This document shows, in pieces, positions 1 through 8,040 of a DNA stretch of 64,000 nucleotides. The DNA is taken from contig NZ_JAPVBI010000001.1 in the NCBI RefSeq assembly GCF_026967925.1, forward strand, positions 1,855,882-1,919,881, in the 5' to 3' direction. Source of the stretch: Modestobacter sp. VKM Ac-2985 (GTDB lineage: Bacteria > Actinomycetota > Actinomycetes > Mycobacteriales > Geodermatophilaceae). Below the pieces are notes generated by a model, which had not been told where the DNA came from, ran no database searches, and was given only the letters and a program-made list of their open reading frames with translations. The translations under genes and the position numbers were made by a program. The first letter of the stretch is position 1, and each line of letters starts with the position of its first letter.

Positions 1-299
1 GCGATGACGCCCATCGCCGCGGCGAGCACGAGCGCCATGACGATCACCGTGGCGCGCGAGCCGATCCACCCGATCAGGGTGCCGGCGAGGGGCAGGGCGA
101 TCACCGAGCCGGCCGCGATGGCCAGCAGCACCAGGCCGAGTGCGGCCGGGTCGAGGTCGAGCCGGTCGCGGACCTGGGGGATCCGGCTGGCCCAGCTGGC
201 GAAGGCGAACCCCGCGCCGATGAAGGCGACGTAGACCGCCCGCATGGCCGTGGTCACCTGGGCCGGGTCGGGTGACCGGCGGACGTCGGTGCTGGTCAC
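1..299 (-). CDS. MFS transporter, N-terminal fragment (cut by window edge)
   Basis: Reading the minus strand from a GTG at 299 gives a protein that begins MTSTDVRRSPDPAQ and then runs into hydrophobic helices typical of the first segments of a major facilitator carrier, with FASWASRIPQVRD in the first loop and a second helix rich in Leu/Ala/Ile. About 99 codons are visible; the remainder lies beyond base 1. The GTG overlaps the TGA of the TetR gene by 4 bp, so the two are translationally coupled. The TetR partner suggests a drug or metabolite exporter, but the substrate cannot be told from this fragment. Confidence 0.7.
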   Translation of the reverse strand, partial: MTSTDVRRSPDPAQVTTAMRAVYVAFIGAGFAFASWASRIPQVRDRLDLDPAALGLVLLAIAAGSVIALPLAGTLIGWIGSRATVIVMALVLAAAMGVI

Positions 300-892
300 C
301 GTGGAGGCTCCTGGGAGTTCGTGGGGCGTACGGCCCGGGCGATGATCTCGTGGGTCTCGGCGCGGGAGACCGGCCGGGTGGAGAGGACCTTGTGCATCAC
401 CAGGCCCTCGATCAGCCCGTCCAGCCCGCGGGAGGTGGTCGGGTCGACGAACCGCTCCAGCACGCTGCGGCTGCGGCGCATCCACGACTCGGTGACCGTG
501 CGCAGCCCGGGGTCGCGCAGCGCGGCGAGGAAGAGCTCGTAGGCGACCGCCCAGTCGCGGTCGTCGGCGTCGGCATCGGCGTGGATCAGGTCGGTCACCG
601 CGTCGACGACGTCCGCGACGCTGCCGACCTCGGCGAAGTGCGCCTCGTACTTCACCGCCATCCGCTCGGCGTGCAGCGCGAAGGCCTGCGCACGCAGGTC
701 GTCCAGGCCGGTGAAGTGGTAGGTCAGCGAGCCCAGCGGGACGTCGGCGGCCGCGGCGATCAGCCGGTGGGTGGTGCCGGCGACGCCGTGCTCGGCGATC
801 ACGTCGACGGTCGCCTCGACGATCCGCTGCCGTCGGTCGGGGTCGTGCCGCCGCACCGGCCGGTCGTGCGGTTCGGGGGCGTCAGTGGTCAC
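296..892 (-). CDS. TetR family transcriptional regulator
   Basis: A 198-residue protein with an N-terminal TetR helix-turn-helix at about residues 18-62 (RRQRIVEATVDVIAEHGVAG, then a recognition helix ending SLTYHFTGLDDL). The C-terminal part is the variable all-helical ligand-binding and dimerisation domain. The GTG start overlaps the stop of the upstream acetyltransferase by 4 bp and its own stop overlaps the MFS start by 4 bp, making a three-gene operon. The palindrome at 1469-1485 in front of the operon is the obvious operator candidate, so autoregulation with ligand-induced export is the likely scheme (inference). Confidence 0.85.
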   Translation of the reverse strand: MTTDAPEPHDRPVRRHDPDRRQRIVEATVDVIAEHGVAGTTHRLIAAAADVPLGSLTYHFTGLDDLRAQAFALHAERMAVKYEAHFAEVGSVADVVDAVTDLIHADADADDRDWAVAYELFLAALRDPGLRTVTESWMRRSRSVLERFVDPTTSRGLDGLIEGLVMHKVLSTRPVSRAETHEIIARAVRPTNSQEPPR

Positions 893-1458
893 GGCAGCGG
901 CCGGACGACCCGGGCCGGGCTGCCGACCGCGACGACGTCGGCGGGCAGGTCACGCGTCACCACGGACCCGGCACCGACCACGGTGTTGGCGCCGATCGAG
1001 ACGCCGGGGCAGACGATCACGCCGCCGCCGAGCCAGACGTTGTCCCCGATCACGATCGGCTCGGCGGACTCCCACTTGTCCCGCCGGGGGCCGGCCTCCA
1101 GCGGGTGGGTCGCGGTGAGCAGCTGGACGTTCGGGCCCAGCTGCACGTCGTCGCCGATGATGACCCGGGCGACGTCCAGGCAGACCAGCCCGAAGTTCAC
1201 GAAGGTGCGCGACCCGACCGTGGTGTGCCGGCCGTAGTCGCAGTGGAACGGCGGGCGGATCTCGCTGCCCGCGCCGAAGGCGCCCAGCAGCTCCTCCAGC
1301 ACGGCGCGGCGGGCCGCGCCGTCGGTGGGGTCCATGGTGTTGTAGCGGTGCGACAGCCCCTGCGCGCGGGTGCTCGCAGCGGCGATCTGGGGGTCGTCGG
1401 CGACGTAGGGGTCGCCGGCCGTCATCCGCTCGTACATCGAGCGCCCGTCGCTGCTCAT
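889..1458 (-). CDS. Maltose/galactoside-type sugar O-acetyltransferase
   Basis: An acetyl-CoA-dependent acetyltransferase of the left-handed beta-helix (hexapeptide repeat) class, about 189 residues from the ATG at 1458. The N-terminal maltose acetyltransferase helix begins SMYERMTAGDPY. The repeats carry VIIGDDVQLGPNV, TATHPLE with the catalytic His, and IVIGDNVWLGGGVIVCPGV. Length and motifs match the maa/lacA/nodL group; the acceptor is unknown. It is the first gene of an operon with a TetR regulator and an MFS carrier, so acetylation and export of the same compound is plausible but unproven. An in-frame ATG 21 bp upstream lies inside the operator palindrome and is less likely to be the start. 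Confidence 0.85.
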   Translation of the reverse strand: MSSDGRSMYERMTAGDPYVADDPQIAAASTRAQGLSHRYNTMDPTDGAARRAVLEELLGAFGAGSEIRPPFHCDYGRHTTVGSRTFVNFGLVCLDVARVIIGDDVQLGPNVQLLTATHPLEAGPRRDKWESAEPIVIGDNVWLGGGVIVCPGVSIGANTVVGAGSVVTRDLPADVVAVGSPARVVRPLP

Positions 1459-1497
1459 GCGTACGACCGTACACATCATGTGTACAGCCGTACACGG
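1459..1497 (-). promoter_or_regulatory. Probable TetR operator in front of the acetyltransferase operon
   Basis: The 39-bp gap between the hrpB stop and the acetyltransferase start contains GTACACATCATGTGTAC (1469-1485), a perfect 8+1+8 inverted repeat. It is flanked on each side by a further GTAC (1461-1464 and 1490-1493), so GTAC recurs at near-helical spacing. It is the only strong dyad near the operon and the operon encodes a TetR repressor, so an autoregulatory operator is the likely role. No clear -35/-10 pair can be assigned. Confidence 0.6.
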
Positions 1498-3981
1498 TCA
1501 GGTCCCGCGGGGCTTGGCCCGGCGGGTCGGGACGGCGGTGGCCGGGTCCTCCGGCCAGGGATGGCGGGGGTAGCGGCCGCGCAGCTCGCTGCGCACCGCC
1601 GGGTAGCCGGTGACCCAGAAACCGGCCAGGTCCGCAGTCGTCGCGACCACCCGGGAGGCGGGGGAGAGCAGCTGCAGGCGCAGCGGCCGGCCGGCGACCA
1701 CCGGGGCCGCCGCCCAGCCGAACACCTCCTGCACCCGCACCGACAGGGTCGGCACCTCGGGGTCGGCGTAGTCGACCCGCACGTTGGAGCCGGTGGGCAC
1801 CTCGACCCGTTCGGGCACCAGCTCGTCCAGCCGGCCGGCCAGCTGCCAGGGCAGCAGCCCGCGCAGCGCCGCGGTGAGGTCCACCCGGGCGAGGTCCCGG
1901 CGGCTGCGGGCGCCGGACAGTGCCGCGCCGTCGGCCAGCGCGGCGAGCAGCGACTCGTCGTCCACCGCCGGCCACGGCTCGCCCAGCCCGGCGTGCGCGG
2001 CGGCCAGCCGTTCGCGCAGCGCCCGGGCGGCCGGCGTCCAGCTCAGCAGGGCGAGCCCGTCCCGGCGCAGCCCCTCCGCCAGAGCCGCGCGGACGGCGGT
2101 CGGGTCCGGGTCGGGCAGCGGGCGCTCGGCGAGCACGATCGCGCCCAGCCGCTCCACCCGGGCGGCCCGGACGTCGCCGTCCCGCCAGCTGATCTCCGGC
2201 CCGTCGGTGTGCGCGGCCGCCCCCGCCGCCAGCGCGGTCGCCTCGTCGATCGCGATCGCGACCGCGGCCCGCACCCGCGCGTCACGGCGCCCGGGCGCGC
2301 GGTCGGCCGCGGCCACGGCCAGCCAGTCCGCCCCGGACAGCGCGGTCCCGGGCGCCAGTTCCGCGCCGGTGCCCGCGGCCAGCAGGTAGGTGCGCTGGGC
2401 CTCCGGACGGCGGCGGGCCAGCCACTCCGGGTGCGCCAGCCCGACGAGGAGCCCCGCGGCGGCGTCGTCCGGCAGCCCGGTGTCCGGCGCCGACGGGGCC
2501 GCCCGGGTCAGCCGGGCCACCTCGTCCCGCCAGCGGGCCGCCGGGCCGCCGGACTGGCCGCGCAGCGACCGCCACTCGGCGACCAGGTCGTCGGAGCGGG
2601 GTGCGACGTCACCGGACAGCAGCGCCACGACCTCGGCCGCACGCCGCCGGCCCACCTGCGCGGCGCCGTCGAGCAGTGCCCGGGCCAGCCGCGGGTGCGC
2701 CCCGACGGCGGTCAGCGCCCGGCCGCGCGGGGTGACCCGGCCGCCGTCGTCCACCGCGCCCAGCCGGCGCAGCGTCGCTCGGGCCACGGCGAACGCGGCC
2801 TCCGGCGGTGCGTCCGGCAACGCGAGCCCGGCGCCGTCCGGGGCGCCCCACACCGCCAGCTCCAGCGCCAGCCCGGTCAGGTCGGCGAGGGCGACCTCCG
2901 GCTCGGCAGCCGCGGGCAGCCGGTCGTGCTCGGCGGCCGACCACAGCCGGTACACCCGCCCGGGCGCCTCCCGGCCGGCCCGCCCGGCGCGCTGCACCGC
3001 CGAGGAGCGGGAGACCCGGACGGTGACCAGTGCGCCCATCCCGCGGGCCACGTCGAACCGCGGCACCCGGGCCAGGCCGGCGTCGACCACCGTGCGCACC
3101 CCGGGCACGGTCAGGCTGGTCTCGGCGACGTCGGTCGACAGGACCACCCGGCGGCGCGGGCCCGGGGTGAGGGCGGCGTCCTGCTGGTCGGGTGGCAGCC
3201 GGCCGTGCAGCGGCCGGACGTCGGCGTCCACGCCGGTCAGCAGGCCGGCGACCCGGCCGATCTCGGCCGCGCCGGGGAGGAAGACCAGCACGTCGCCGGT
3301 GGTCTCGGCCAGCGCCCGACGCACGGTGCCGGCGACCGCGGCCAGCAGCCGCGGGTCCACGACGGTGCCGTGCGGCGGGGCGACCGGCGGGCTGGGCGGG
3401 CACCAGATCGGCTCCACCTCGTGCAGCGAGCCGGTCGCCTGGACGACCGGCGCACCGCCCATCAGGGCAGCCAGCCGGTCGGCCGCGGCGGTCGCCGACA
3501 TGGCCAGCAGCTCCAGCTCCGGGCGCAGCGCCGCCCGGACGTCGAGGGTGAAGGCCAGCGCGAGGTCGGTGTCCAGCTGCCGTTCGTGGCACTCGTCGAG
3601 CACCACGGCCGACACCCCGGGCAGCTCGGGGTCGGCCTGCAGCCGGCGGACCAGCAGGCCGGTGGTGACCACCTCGACGCGGGTGGCGTCGCTGCGCCGG
3701 CTGTCGCCGCGCACGCTGTAGCCCACGGAGCGTCCCACCGGCTCGCCCAGCAGCGCGGCCATCCGGCGGGCGGCGGCCCGGGCGGCCACCCGCCGCGGCT
3801 CGGCCACCAGGACCCGGCCGGGCAGTCGGTCGGCCAGCGCGAGCGGGACCAGCGTGGTCTTGCCCGTGCCCGGCGGGGCGACCAGCACCGCAGCGCCGGC
3901 CGCGGTCAGCGCCGTGTCGAGTGCGGGCAGCACCGAGCGGACCGGCAGGTCGGTCCCGGGCGTCCCTGGCGGCGGCAGCAC
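1498..3981 (-). CDS. hrpB: ATP-dependent RNA helicase HrpB
   Basis: A DEAH/DExH helicase of the HrpB group, about 827 residues from the GTG at 3981, matching the family's usual size; the open frame extends to 4140 but the extra N-terminal sequence has no family character. Walker A is APPGTGKTT near residue 35, motif II is DECH in VVLDECHERQLDTD, motif III is SAT in LLAMSATAAADRL, and motif VI appears as QRAGRAGR. The C-terminal part matches the HrpB tail, ending YPRHPWPEDPATA with the conserved RY/HPWP signature. HrpB is a non-essential helicase whose RNA target is poorly defined. It is divergent from the EF-G-like gene across a 107-bp gap. Confidence 0.92.
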   Translation of the reverse strand: MLPPPGTPGTDLPVRSVLPALDTALTAAGAAVLVAPPGTGKTTLVPLALADRLPGRVLVAEPRRVAARAAARRMAALLGEPVGRSVGYSVRGDSRRSDATRVEVVTTGLLVRRLQADPELPGVSAVVLDECHERQLDTDLALAFTLDVRAALRPELELLAMSATAAADRLAALMGGAPVVQATGSLHEVEPIWCPPSPPVAPPHGTVVDPRLLAAVAGTVRRALAETTGDVLVFLPGAAEIGRVAGLLTGVDADVRPLHGRLPPDQQDAALTPGPRRRVVLSTDVAETSLTVPGVRTVVDAGLARVPRFDVARGMGALVTVRVSRSSAVQRAGRAGREAPGRVYRLWSAAEHDRLPAAAEPEVALADLTGLALELAVWGAPDGAGLALPDAPPEAAFAVARATLRRLGAVDDGGRVTPRGRALTAVGAHPRLARALLDGAAQVGRRRAAEVVALLSGDVAPRSDDLVAEWRSLRGQSGGPAARWRDEVARLTRAAPSAPDTGLPDDAAAGLLVGLAHPEWLARRRPEAQRTYLLAAGTGAELAPGTALSGADWLAVAAADRAPGRRDARVRAAVAIAIDEATALAAGAAAHTDGPEISWRDGDVRAARVERLGAIVLAERPLPDPDPTAVRAALAEGLRRDGLALLSWTPAARALRERLAAAHAGLGEPWPAVDDESLLAALADGAALSGARSRRDLARVDLTAALRGLLPWQLAGRLDELVPERVEVPTGSNVRVDYADPEVPTLSVRVQEVFGWAAAPVVAGRPLRLQLLSPASRVVATTADLAGFWVTGYPAVRSELRGRYPRHPWPEDPATAVPTRRAKPRGT

Positions 3982-4088
3982 GCCGGCCAGTCTCGCCTGC
4001 GGTGCAGACCCGAGCCCGCCCAGGACTTGTCCGGGTCGGCATCCGGGGCCAGGGTGGGCACCTGGGACGACGACGTCCGGAGGTCTGC

Positions 4089-6179
4089 GTGGCGACGCAC
4101 AGCGGCAGCGGCAACCGAACCGGCGTGGGTGCACCGGCACCCCGCCCGCCCGAGCGGGTGCGCAACGTGGCGCTGGTGGGTCGCGCCGGCGCGGGCAAGA
4201 CCACCCTGGCCGAGGCGTTGCTGGTGGCTGCCGGGGCGCTGCCCCGCGGTGGCCGGGTGGAGGACGGCACCACCTGCCTGGACACCGAGGAGGTGGAGGT
4301 CCGGCTCCAGCACTCGGTCTCGTTGCACGCCGCGACGGTCGAGCACGCCGGCCACCGGGTCACCCTCCTGGACACCCCGGGCGCCCCGGACTTCGTCGGC
4401 GAGCTGCGGGCGGCGCTGCGGGCCGCCGACGCCGCGCTGGTCGTCGTCTCCGCGGTGACCGGGGTGGACGCCGGCACCGTGCAGGTGTGGGACGAGTGCG
4501 CCGCCGCCGGGCTGCCGCGGGCGGTGGTGGTCACCCAGGTCGACCGGCCGCGGGCCGACGTCCCGGCCGTCGTGCGGAGCTGCCGGGAGCTGCTCGGCGC
4601 CGGGGTCCACCCGCTGCACGTGCTCGGGGACGACGGCGCGCTCACCTCGCTGCTGGAGCCGCTGCCCGGGAACCCGGAGCGCGACCGGCTGCGGGCCGAG
4701 CTGATCGAGGGGGTGATCGCCGAGAGCGAGGACGAGACGCTGATGGACCGCTACCTCGCCGGCGAGCCGATCGAGGTCGCCGACCTGGTCGCCGACCTGG
4801 AGACGGCGGTCGCCCGCGGGGACTTCCACCCGGTGCTGTGCGCCGCCCCGCCCACCGGGCTCGGGGTGGGGGAGCTGCTGGACCTGCTGGTGAGCGCCTT
4901 CCCCTCGCCGCTCGAACGCCCGTGCCCACCCGTCGTCCGGCCGGACGGACGGCCGGCCGGGCACGTGGGATGCGACCCGGCCGGGCCGCTCGTCGCCGAG
5001 GTGGTGCGGACGACGACCGACCCCTACCTCGGCCGGATCTCCCTCGTCCGGGTCTTCTCCGGCACCCTGCGACCCGATGCCCCGGTGCACGTCTGCGGCG
5101 CCGGATCGGGGCACGGCTGGGGCGAGCAGCACCCCGACCACGACGCCGACGAGCGGGTCGGGGGCATCGCCGCCGTGCTGGGCAGCACGCTCCGGCCGGT
5201 CGCCGAGTGCCCGGCCGGTGACCTCTGCGCGGTCGCCCGGCTGACCAGCGCCGAGACCGGCGACACCCTGTCGGACCCGGAGCACCCGCTGGTGGTGCCG
5301 CCCTGGCCGCTGCCGGACCCGCAGCTGCCGGTGGCGGTCGAGGCGGCCTCGCGCAGCGACGAGGACCGGCTGGCCGCCGCGCTGACCCGGCTGGCCGCCG
5401 AGGACCCGGCGGTGCGGGTGGAGCGGCGTCCGGACACCGGGCAGCTGCTGCTGTGGTGCGTGGGCGACGCGCACGCCGAGGTGCTGCTGGACCGGCTGCG
5501 CGGCCGGTACGGCGTCGCGGTGCAGACCCCGCCGGTCCGGGTGCCGCTGGTGGAGACGCTCGCCGGCCCGGCCACCGTGACCGGGCGGCACGTCAAGCAG
5601 TCCGGCGGGCACGGCCAGTACGCCGTGGTGGTCCTCGAGGCCCGGCCGGGGCCGCCCGGGTCCGGGGTCACCTTCAGCCAGCGGGTGGTCGGCGGGGCGG
5701 TGCCCACCCAGTTCCACGGCAGCGTGGAGAAGGGCGTGCGCGCCCAGGCCGCCCGCGGGGTGAGCGCGAACCGGCCGCTGGTCGACGTGGAGGTGGTCCT
5801 CGTCGACGGCAAGGCGCACTCCGTCGACTCCTCCGACGCCGCGTTCTCCGCCGCCGGCGCGCTCGCCCTGCGCGAGCTCGCCGCCGCGGCCGGCACCCAG
5901 GTGCTGGAGCCGTGGTGCGCCGTGGAGGTGACGGTGCCCGCCGAGCACGTCGGCCCGGTCCTCGGTGACCTCGCCGGGCGGCGGGCCCGGGTCACCGGGA
6001 GCGCCGCCGACCCCGCGCGGGAGGAGACGACGGTGCACGCCGAGGTGCCGGAGCGGGAGCTGATCACCTACCCGCGCGCGCTGCGGTCGGTGTCGCACGG
6101 CACCGGCCGGTTCACCCGCCGCCCGCTGGGCCACGAGCCGGCCCCGGCCGCCGTCGTCGCCGACCTGCAACCGGCCTGA
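4089..6179 (+). CDS. Elongation factor G-like GTPase (EF-G2 type)
   Basis: A 696-residue translational GTPase starting at GTG 4089 behind GGAGG (4079-4083). The G1 loop is GRAGAGKTT and G3 is DTPGAPDF. The G4 position reads TQVD rather than the usual NKxD, a departure seen in the actinobacterial EF-G2 paralogues. Domain IV contains HVKQSGGHGQYAVV, and the EF-G C-terminal beta-barrel and RRARVTG/ELITYPRALRS segment are present. True fusA sits beside rpsL/rpsG in most genomes, so this isolated copy is the paralogue; such proteins are generally not the main translocase and their role is unclear. Confidence 0.88.
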   Translation: MATHSGSGNRTGVGAPAPRPPERVRNVALVGRAGAGKTTLAEALLVAAGALPRGGRVEDGTTCLDTEEVEVRLQHSVSLHAATVEHAGHRVTLLDTPGAPDFVGELRAALRAADAALVVVSAVTGVDAGTVQVWDECAAAGLPRAVVVTQVDRPRADVPAVVRSCRELLGAGVHPLHVLGDDGALTSLLEPLPGNPERDRLRAELIEGVIAESEDETLMDRYLAGEPIEVADLVADLETAVARGDFHPVLCAAPPTGLGVGELLDLLVSAFPSPLERPCPPVVRPDGRPAGHVGCDPAGPLVAEVVRTTTDPYLGRISLVRVFSGTLRPDAPVHVCGAGSGHGWGEQHPDHDADERVGGIAAVLGSTLRPVAECPAGDLCAVARLTSAETGDTLSDPEHPLVVPPWPLPDPQLPVAVEAASRSDEDRLAAALTRLAAEDPAVRVERRPDTGQLLLWCVGDAHAEVLLDRLRGRYGVAVQTPPVRVPLVETLAGPATVTGRHVKQSGGHGQYAVVVLEARPGPPGSGVTFSQRVVGGAVPTQFHGSVEKGVRAQAARGVSANRPLVDVEVVLVDGKAHSVDSSDAAFSAAGALALRELAAAAGTQVLEPWCAVEVTVPAEHVGPVLGDLAGRRARVTGSAADPAREETTVHAEVPERELITYPRALRSVSHGTGRFTRRPLGHEPAPAAVVADLQPA

Positions 6180-6224
6180 GCCCGGGCCGGCGGCACCGGT
6201 CGAGCGACGAGGAGAGGAGCCACC

Positions 6225-7907
6225 GTGGCACGACGGGGAGACCAGCAGGCGCCCGGCGCCGAGGTGACCGACCGCAGCAAGCCGGCGACCGGCCGGGGTG
6301 GGGAGCAGTCGAACGTCACCGACACGTCGGTCCCGCCCGGCCGCCAGTGGGCGGGCCGGATCGGGGGGCCGGTCGCCGCGCTGGTCGTCTACTTCCTGCT
6401 CCGTCAGGACGACGCCCTGAGCACCGCCGGCCGGACGACGGCGGCGATCGGCGTGCTGCTCGCCGTCTGGTGGATGACCGAGGCGCTCCCGCTGCCGGCG
6501 ACCGCGCTGGTGCCGATCGTCGCCTTCCCGCTGCTGGGCGTGCTGTCGGTGGCGGAGGCGACCGCGCCCTACGCCAACTCGAACATCTTCCTGTTCATGG
6601 GCGGGTTCATGATCGCCCTGGCCATGCAGAAGTGGGAGCTGCACCGGCGGATCGCGCTGCTCACCGTGCGGGCGGTGGGCACCAAGCCACCCCGGCTGAT
6701 CGCCGGGTTCATGCTCGCCACCGCCTTCCTGAGCATGTGGGTGAGCAACACCGCGACCACGGTGCTGATGCTGCCCATCGGGCTCAGCGTGCTGATGCTC
6801 GTGCTGGACCGGGTGGCCGCCGGCAGCGCCGACGCCGAGGCCGTCGCGGCGGCCACCGACACCGACGGCGGCACCGGCGGCGACACCCCGGGTGACGGCG
6901 GCCCGGCGGTCACCGAGCTGATCCAGGACTCCGACACCCGCAACTTCGCCGTCGCGATGATGCTGGGCATCGCCTACGCGGCCAGCATCGGCTCGCTCGC
7001 CACGCTGATCGGCACGCCGCCCAACCTCATCCTCGCCGCCTTCGTGGAGCAGAACTACGACATCGAGCTGGGCTTCGGCGAGTGGATGCTGATGGGATTG
7101 CCGCTGGCCGCGGTCTTCCTGGTGCTGGCCTGGCTGGTGCTCACCAAGGTGGTGTTCCGTTCCGGGCTGCGCGAGATCCCCGGCGGGAAGCGGGTGATCC
7201 AGTCCGAGATCGAGAAGCTCGGCTCGATGTCCCGGGGCGAGTGGACCGTGCTGGTGGTGTTCGTGACCACCGCGCTGCTGTGGGTGTTCCGCCAGCCGCT
7301 GACCGGCTGGGGCGCGCTGACCGACGTGCTGCCGTTCGTGGCCAACCTCGACGACGCCACCATCGCCATCGCCGCGGCCGTCGCGCTGTTCCTCATCCCG
7401 GTCAAGGCCCGGGAGGGCGTCTCCGCGCTGGACTGGCAGCAGGCGCAGAAGCTCCCCTGGGGCGTGCTGCTGCTCTTCGGCGGGGGCCTGAGCCTGGCCG
7501 CCGCGGTGCAGGCGAGCGGGCTGGACGAGTACGTGGGCAACCAGGTGGGGGCCGTCGGGACGCTGCCGGCCATCGTCCTCGTGGTCGTGACCGCTGCCGT
7601 GGTCCTGCTGCTCACCGAGGTCACCAGCAACACGGCGACGGCGGCGGCCTTCCTGCCGGTCCTCGGCGGGGTCGCCCTCGGGCTCGACCTCTTCCCGCTG
7701 GTGCTCCTGGTGCCCGCGGCGCTGGCCGCCACCTGCGCGTTCATGCTGCCGGTGGCCACCCCGCCGAACGCGATCGTGTTCGGCTCCGGCTACGTCACGA
7801 TCGGGCAGATGATCCGGGCCGGCGCCGTCCTCAACGTGATCGGCATCGTGCTGATCACCGCCGCGGTCTACTTCCTCGGCGGGGTCGCCCTGGGCATCAC
7901 CTTCTGA
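6225..7907 (+). CDS. SLC13/DASS family anion:sodium symporter
   Basis: A 560-residue inner-membrane carrier of the divalent anion:Na+ symporter family (succinate, malate, fumarate or sulfate type). Two SNT motifs, WVSNTATTVLMLP near residue 170 and EVTSNTATAAAFLPV near residue 467, mark the substrate and sodium sites of the inverted repeats. WWMTEALPLPATAL near residue 85 is also a family hallmark. A charged Gly/Asp-rich loop (about residues 200-227) separates early helices. GTG at 6225 follows AGGAG with 5-nt spacing. Dicarboxylate is the likeliest substrate but sequence alone does not settle it. Confidence 0.88.
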   Translation: MARRGDQQAPGAEVTDRSKPATGRGGEQSNVTDTSVPPGRQWAGRIGGPVAALVVYFLLRQDDALSTAGRTTAAIGVLLAVWWMTEALPLPATALVPIVAFPLLGVLSVAEATAPYANSNIFLFMGGFMIALAMQKWELHRRIALLTVRAVGTKPPRLIAGFMLATAFLSMWVSNTATTVLMLPIGLSVLMLVLDRVAAGSADAEAVAAATDTDGGTGGDTPGDGGPAVTELIQDSDTRNFAVAMMLGIAYAASIGSLATLIGTPPNLILAAFVEQNYDIELGFGEWMLMGLPLAAVFLVLAWLVLTKVVFRSGLREIPGGKRVIQSEIEKLGSMSRGEWTVLVVFVTTALLWVFRQPLTGWGALTDVLPFVANLDDATIAIAAAVALFLIPVKAREGVSALDWQQAQKLPWGVLLLFGGGLSLAAAVQASGLDEYVGNQVGAVGTLPAIVLVVVTAAVVLLLTEVTSNTATAAAFLPVLGGVALGLDLFPLVLLVPAALAATCAFMLPVATPPNAIVFGSGYVTIGQMIRAGAVLNVIGIVLITAAVYFLGGVALGITF

Positions 7908-7941
7908 CCTCCTCACCCGCCGGCCGCGGGACCAGGGGCCG

Positions 7942-7962
7942 GCCCGGCGTTTCCCGCCGGGC
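7942..7962 (+). terminator. Hairpin after the SLC13 gene
   Basis: GCCCGGCG (7942-7949) pairs perfectly with CGCCGGGC (7955-7962) around a TTTCC loop, 35 bp after the stop. There is no T tract, as is usual for terminators in this GC range. The remaining gap to the antiporter holds only its ribosome-binding site. Confidence 0.5.
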
Positions 7963-8040
7963 GGCCGGTGGGCACGGGGCGCCGGGGCACGTGACCGGCG
8001 CGTCGTCCTGCCGCACCCGAGCCGGGGGGAGGGGGACGTC

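Noticed and set aside
272..1237. Long plus-strand open frame across the TetR and acetyltransferase genes
   Set aside because: It is opposite two well-supported genes and its translation is Arg/Gly/Val repeat-like, typical of an antisense frame in high-GC DNA.
1105..4458. Plus-strand open frame of over 1100 codons opposite hrpB
   Set aside because: Composition is low-complexity Arg/Pro/Gly/Gln with no domain, while hrpB on the other strand has all helicase motifs; it is a shadow.
3906..7916. Minus-strand open frame of 1336 codons opposite the EF-G and SLC13 genes
   Set aside because: His/Gln/Asp/Arg-rich, a typical reverse-frame artefact of GC-rich coding DNA.
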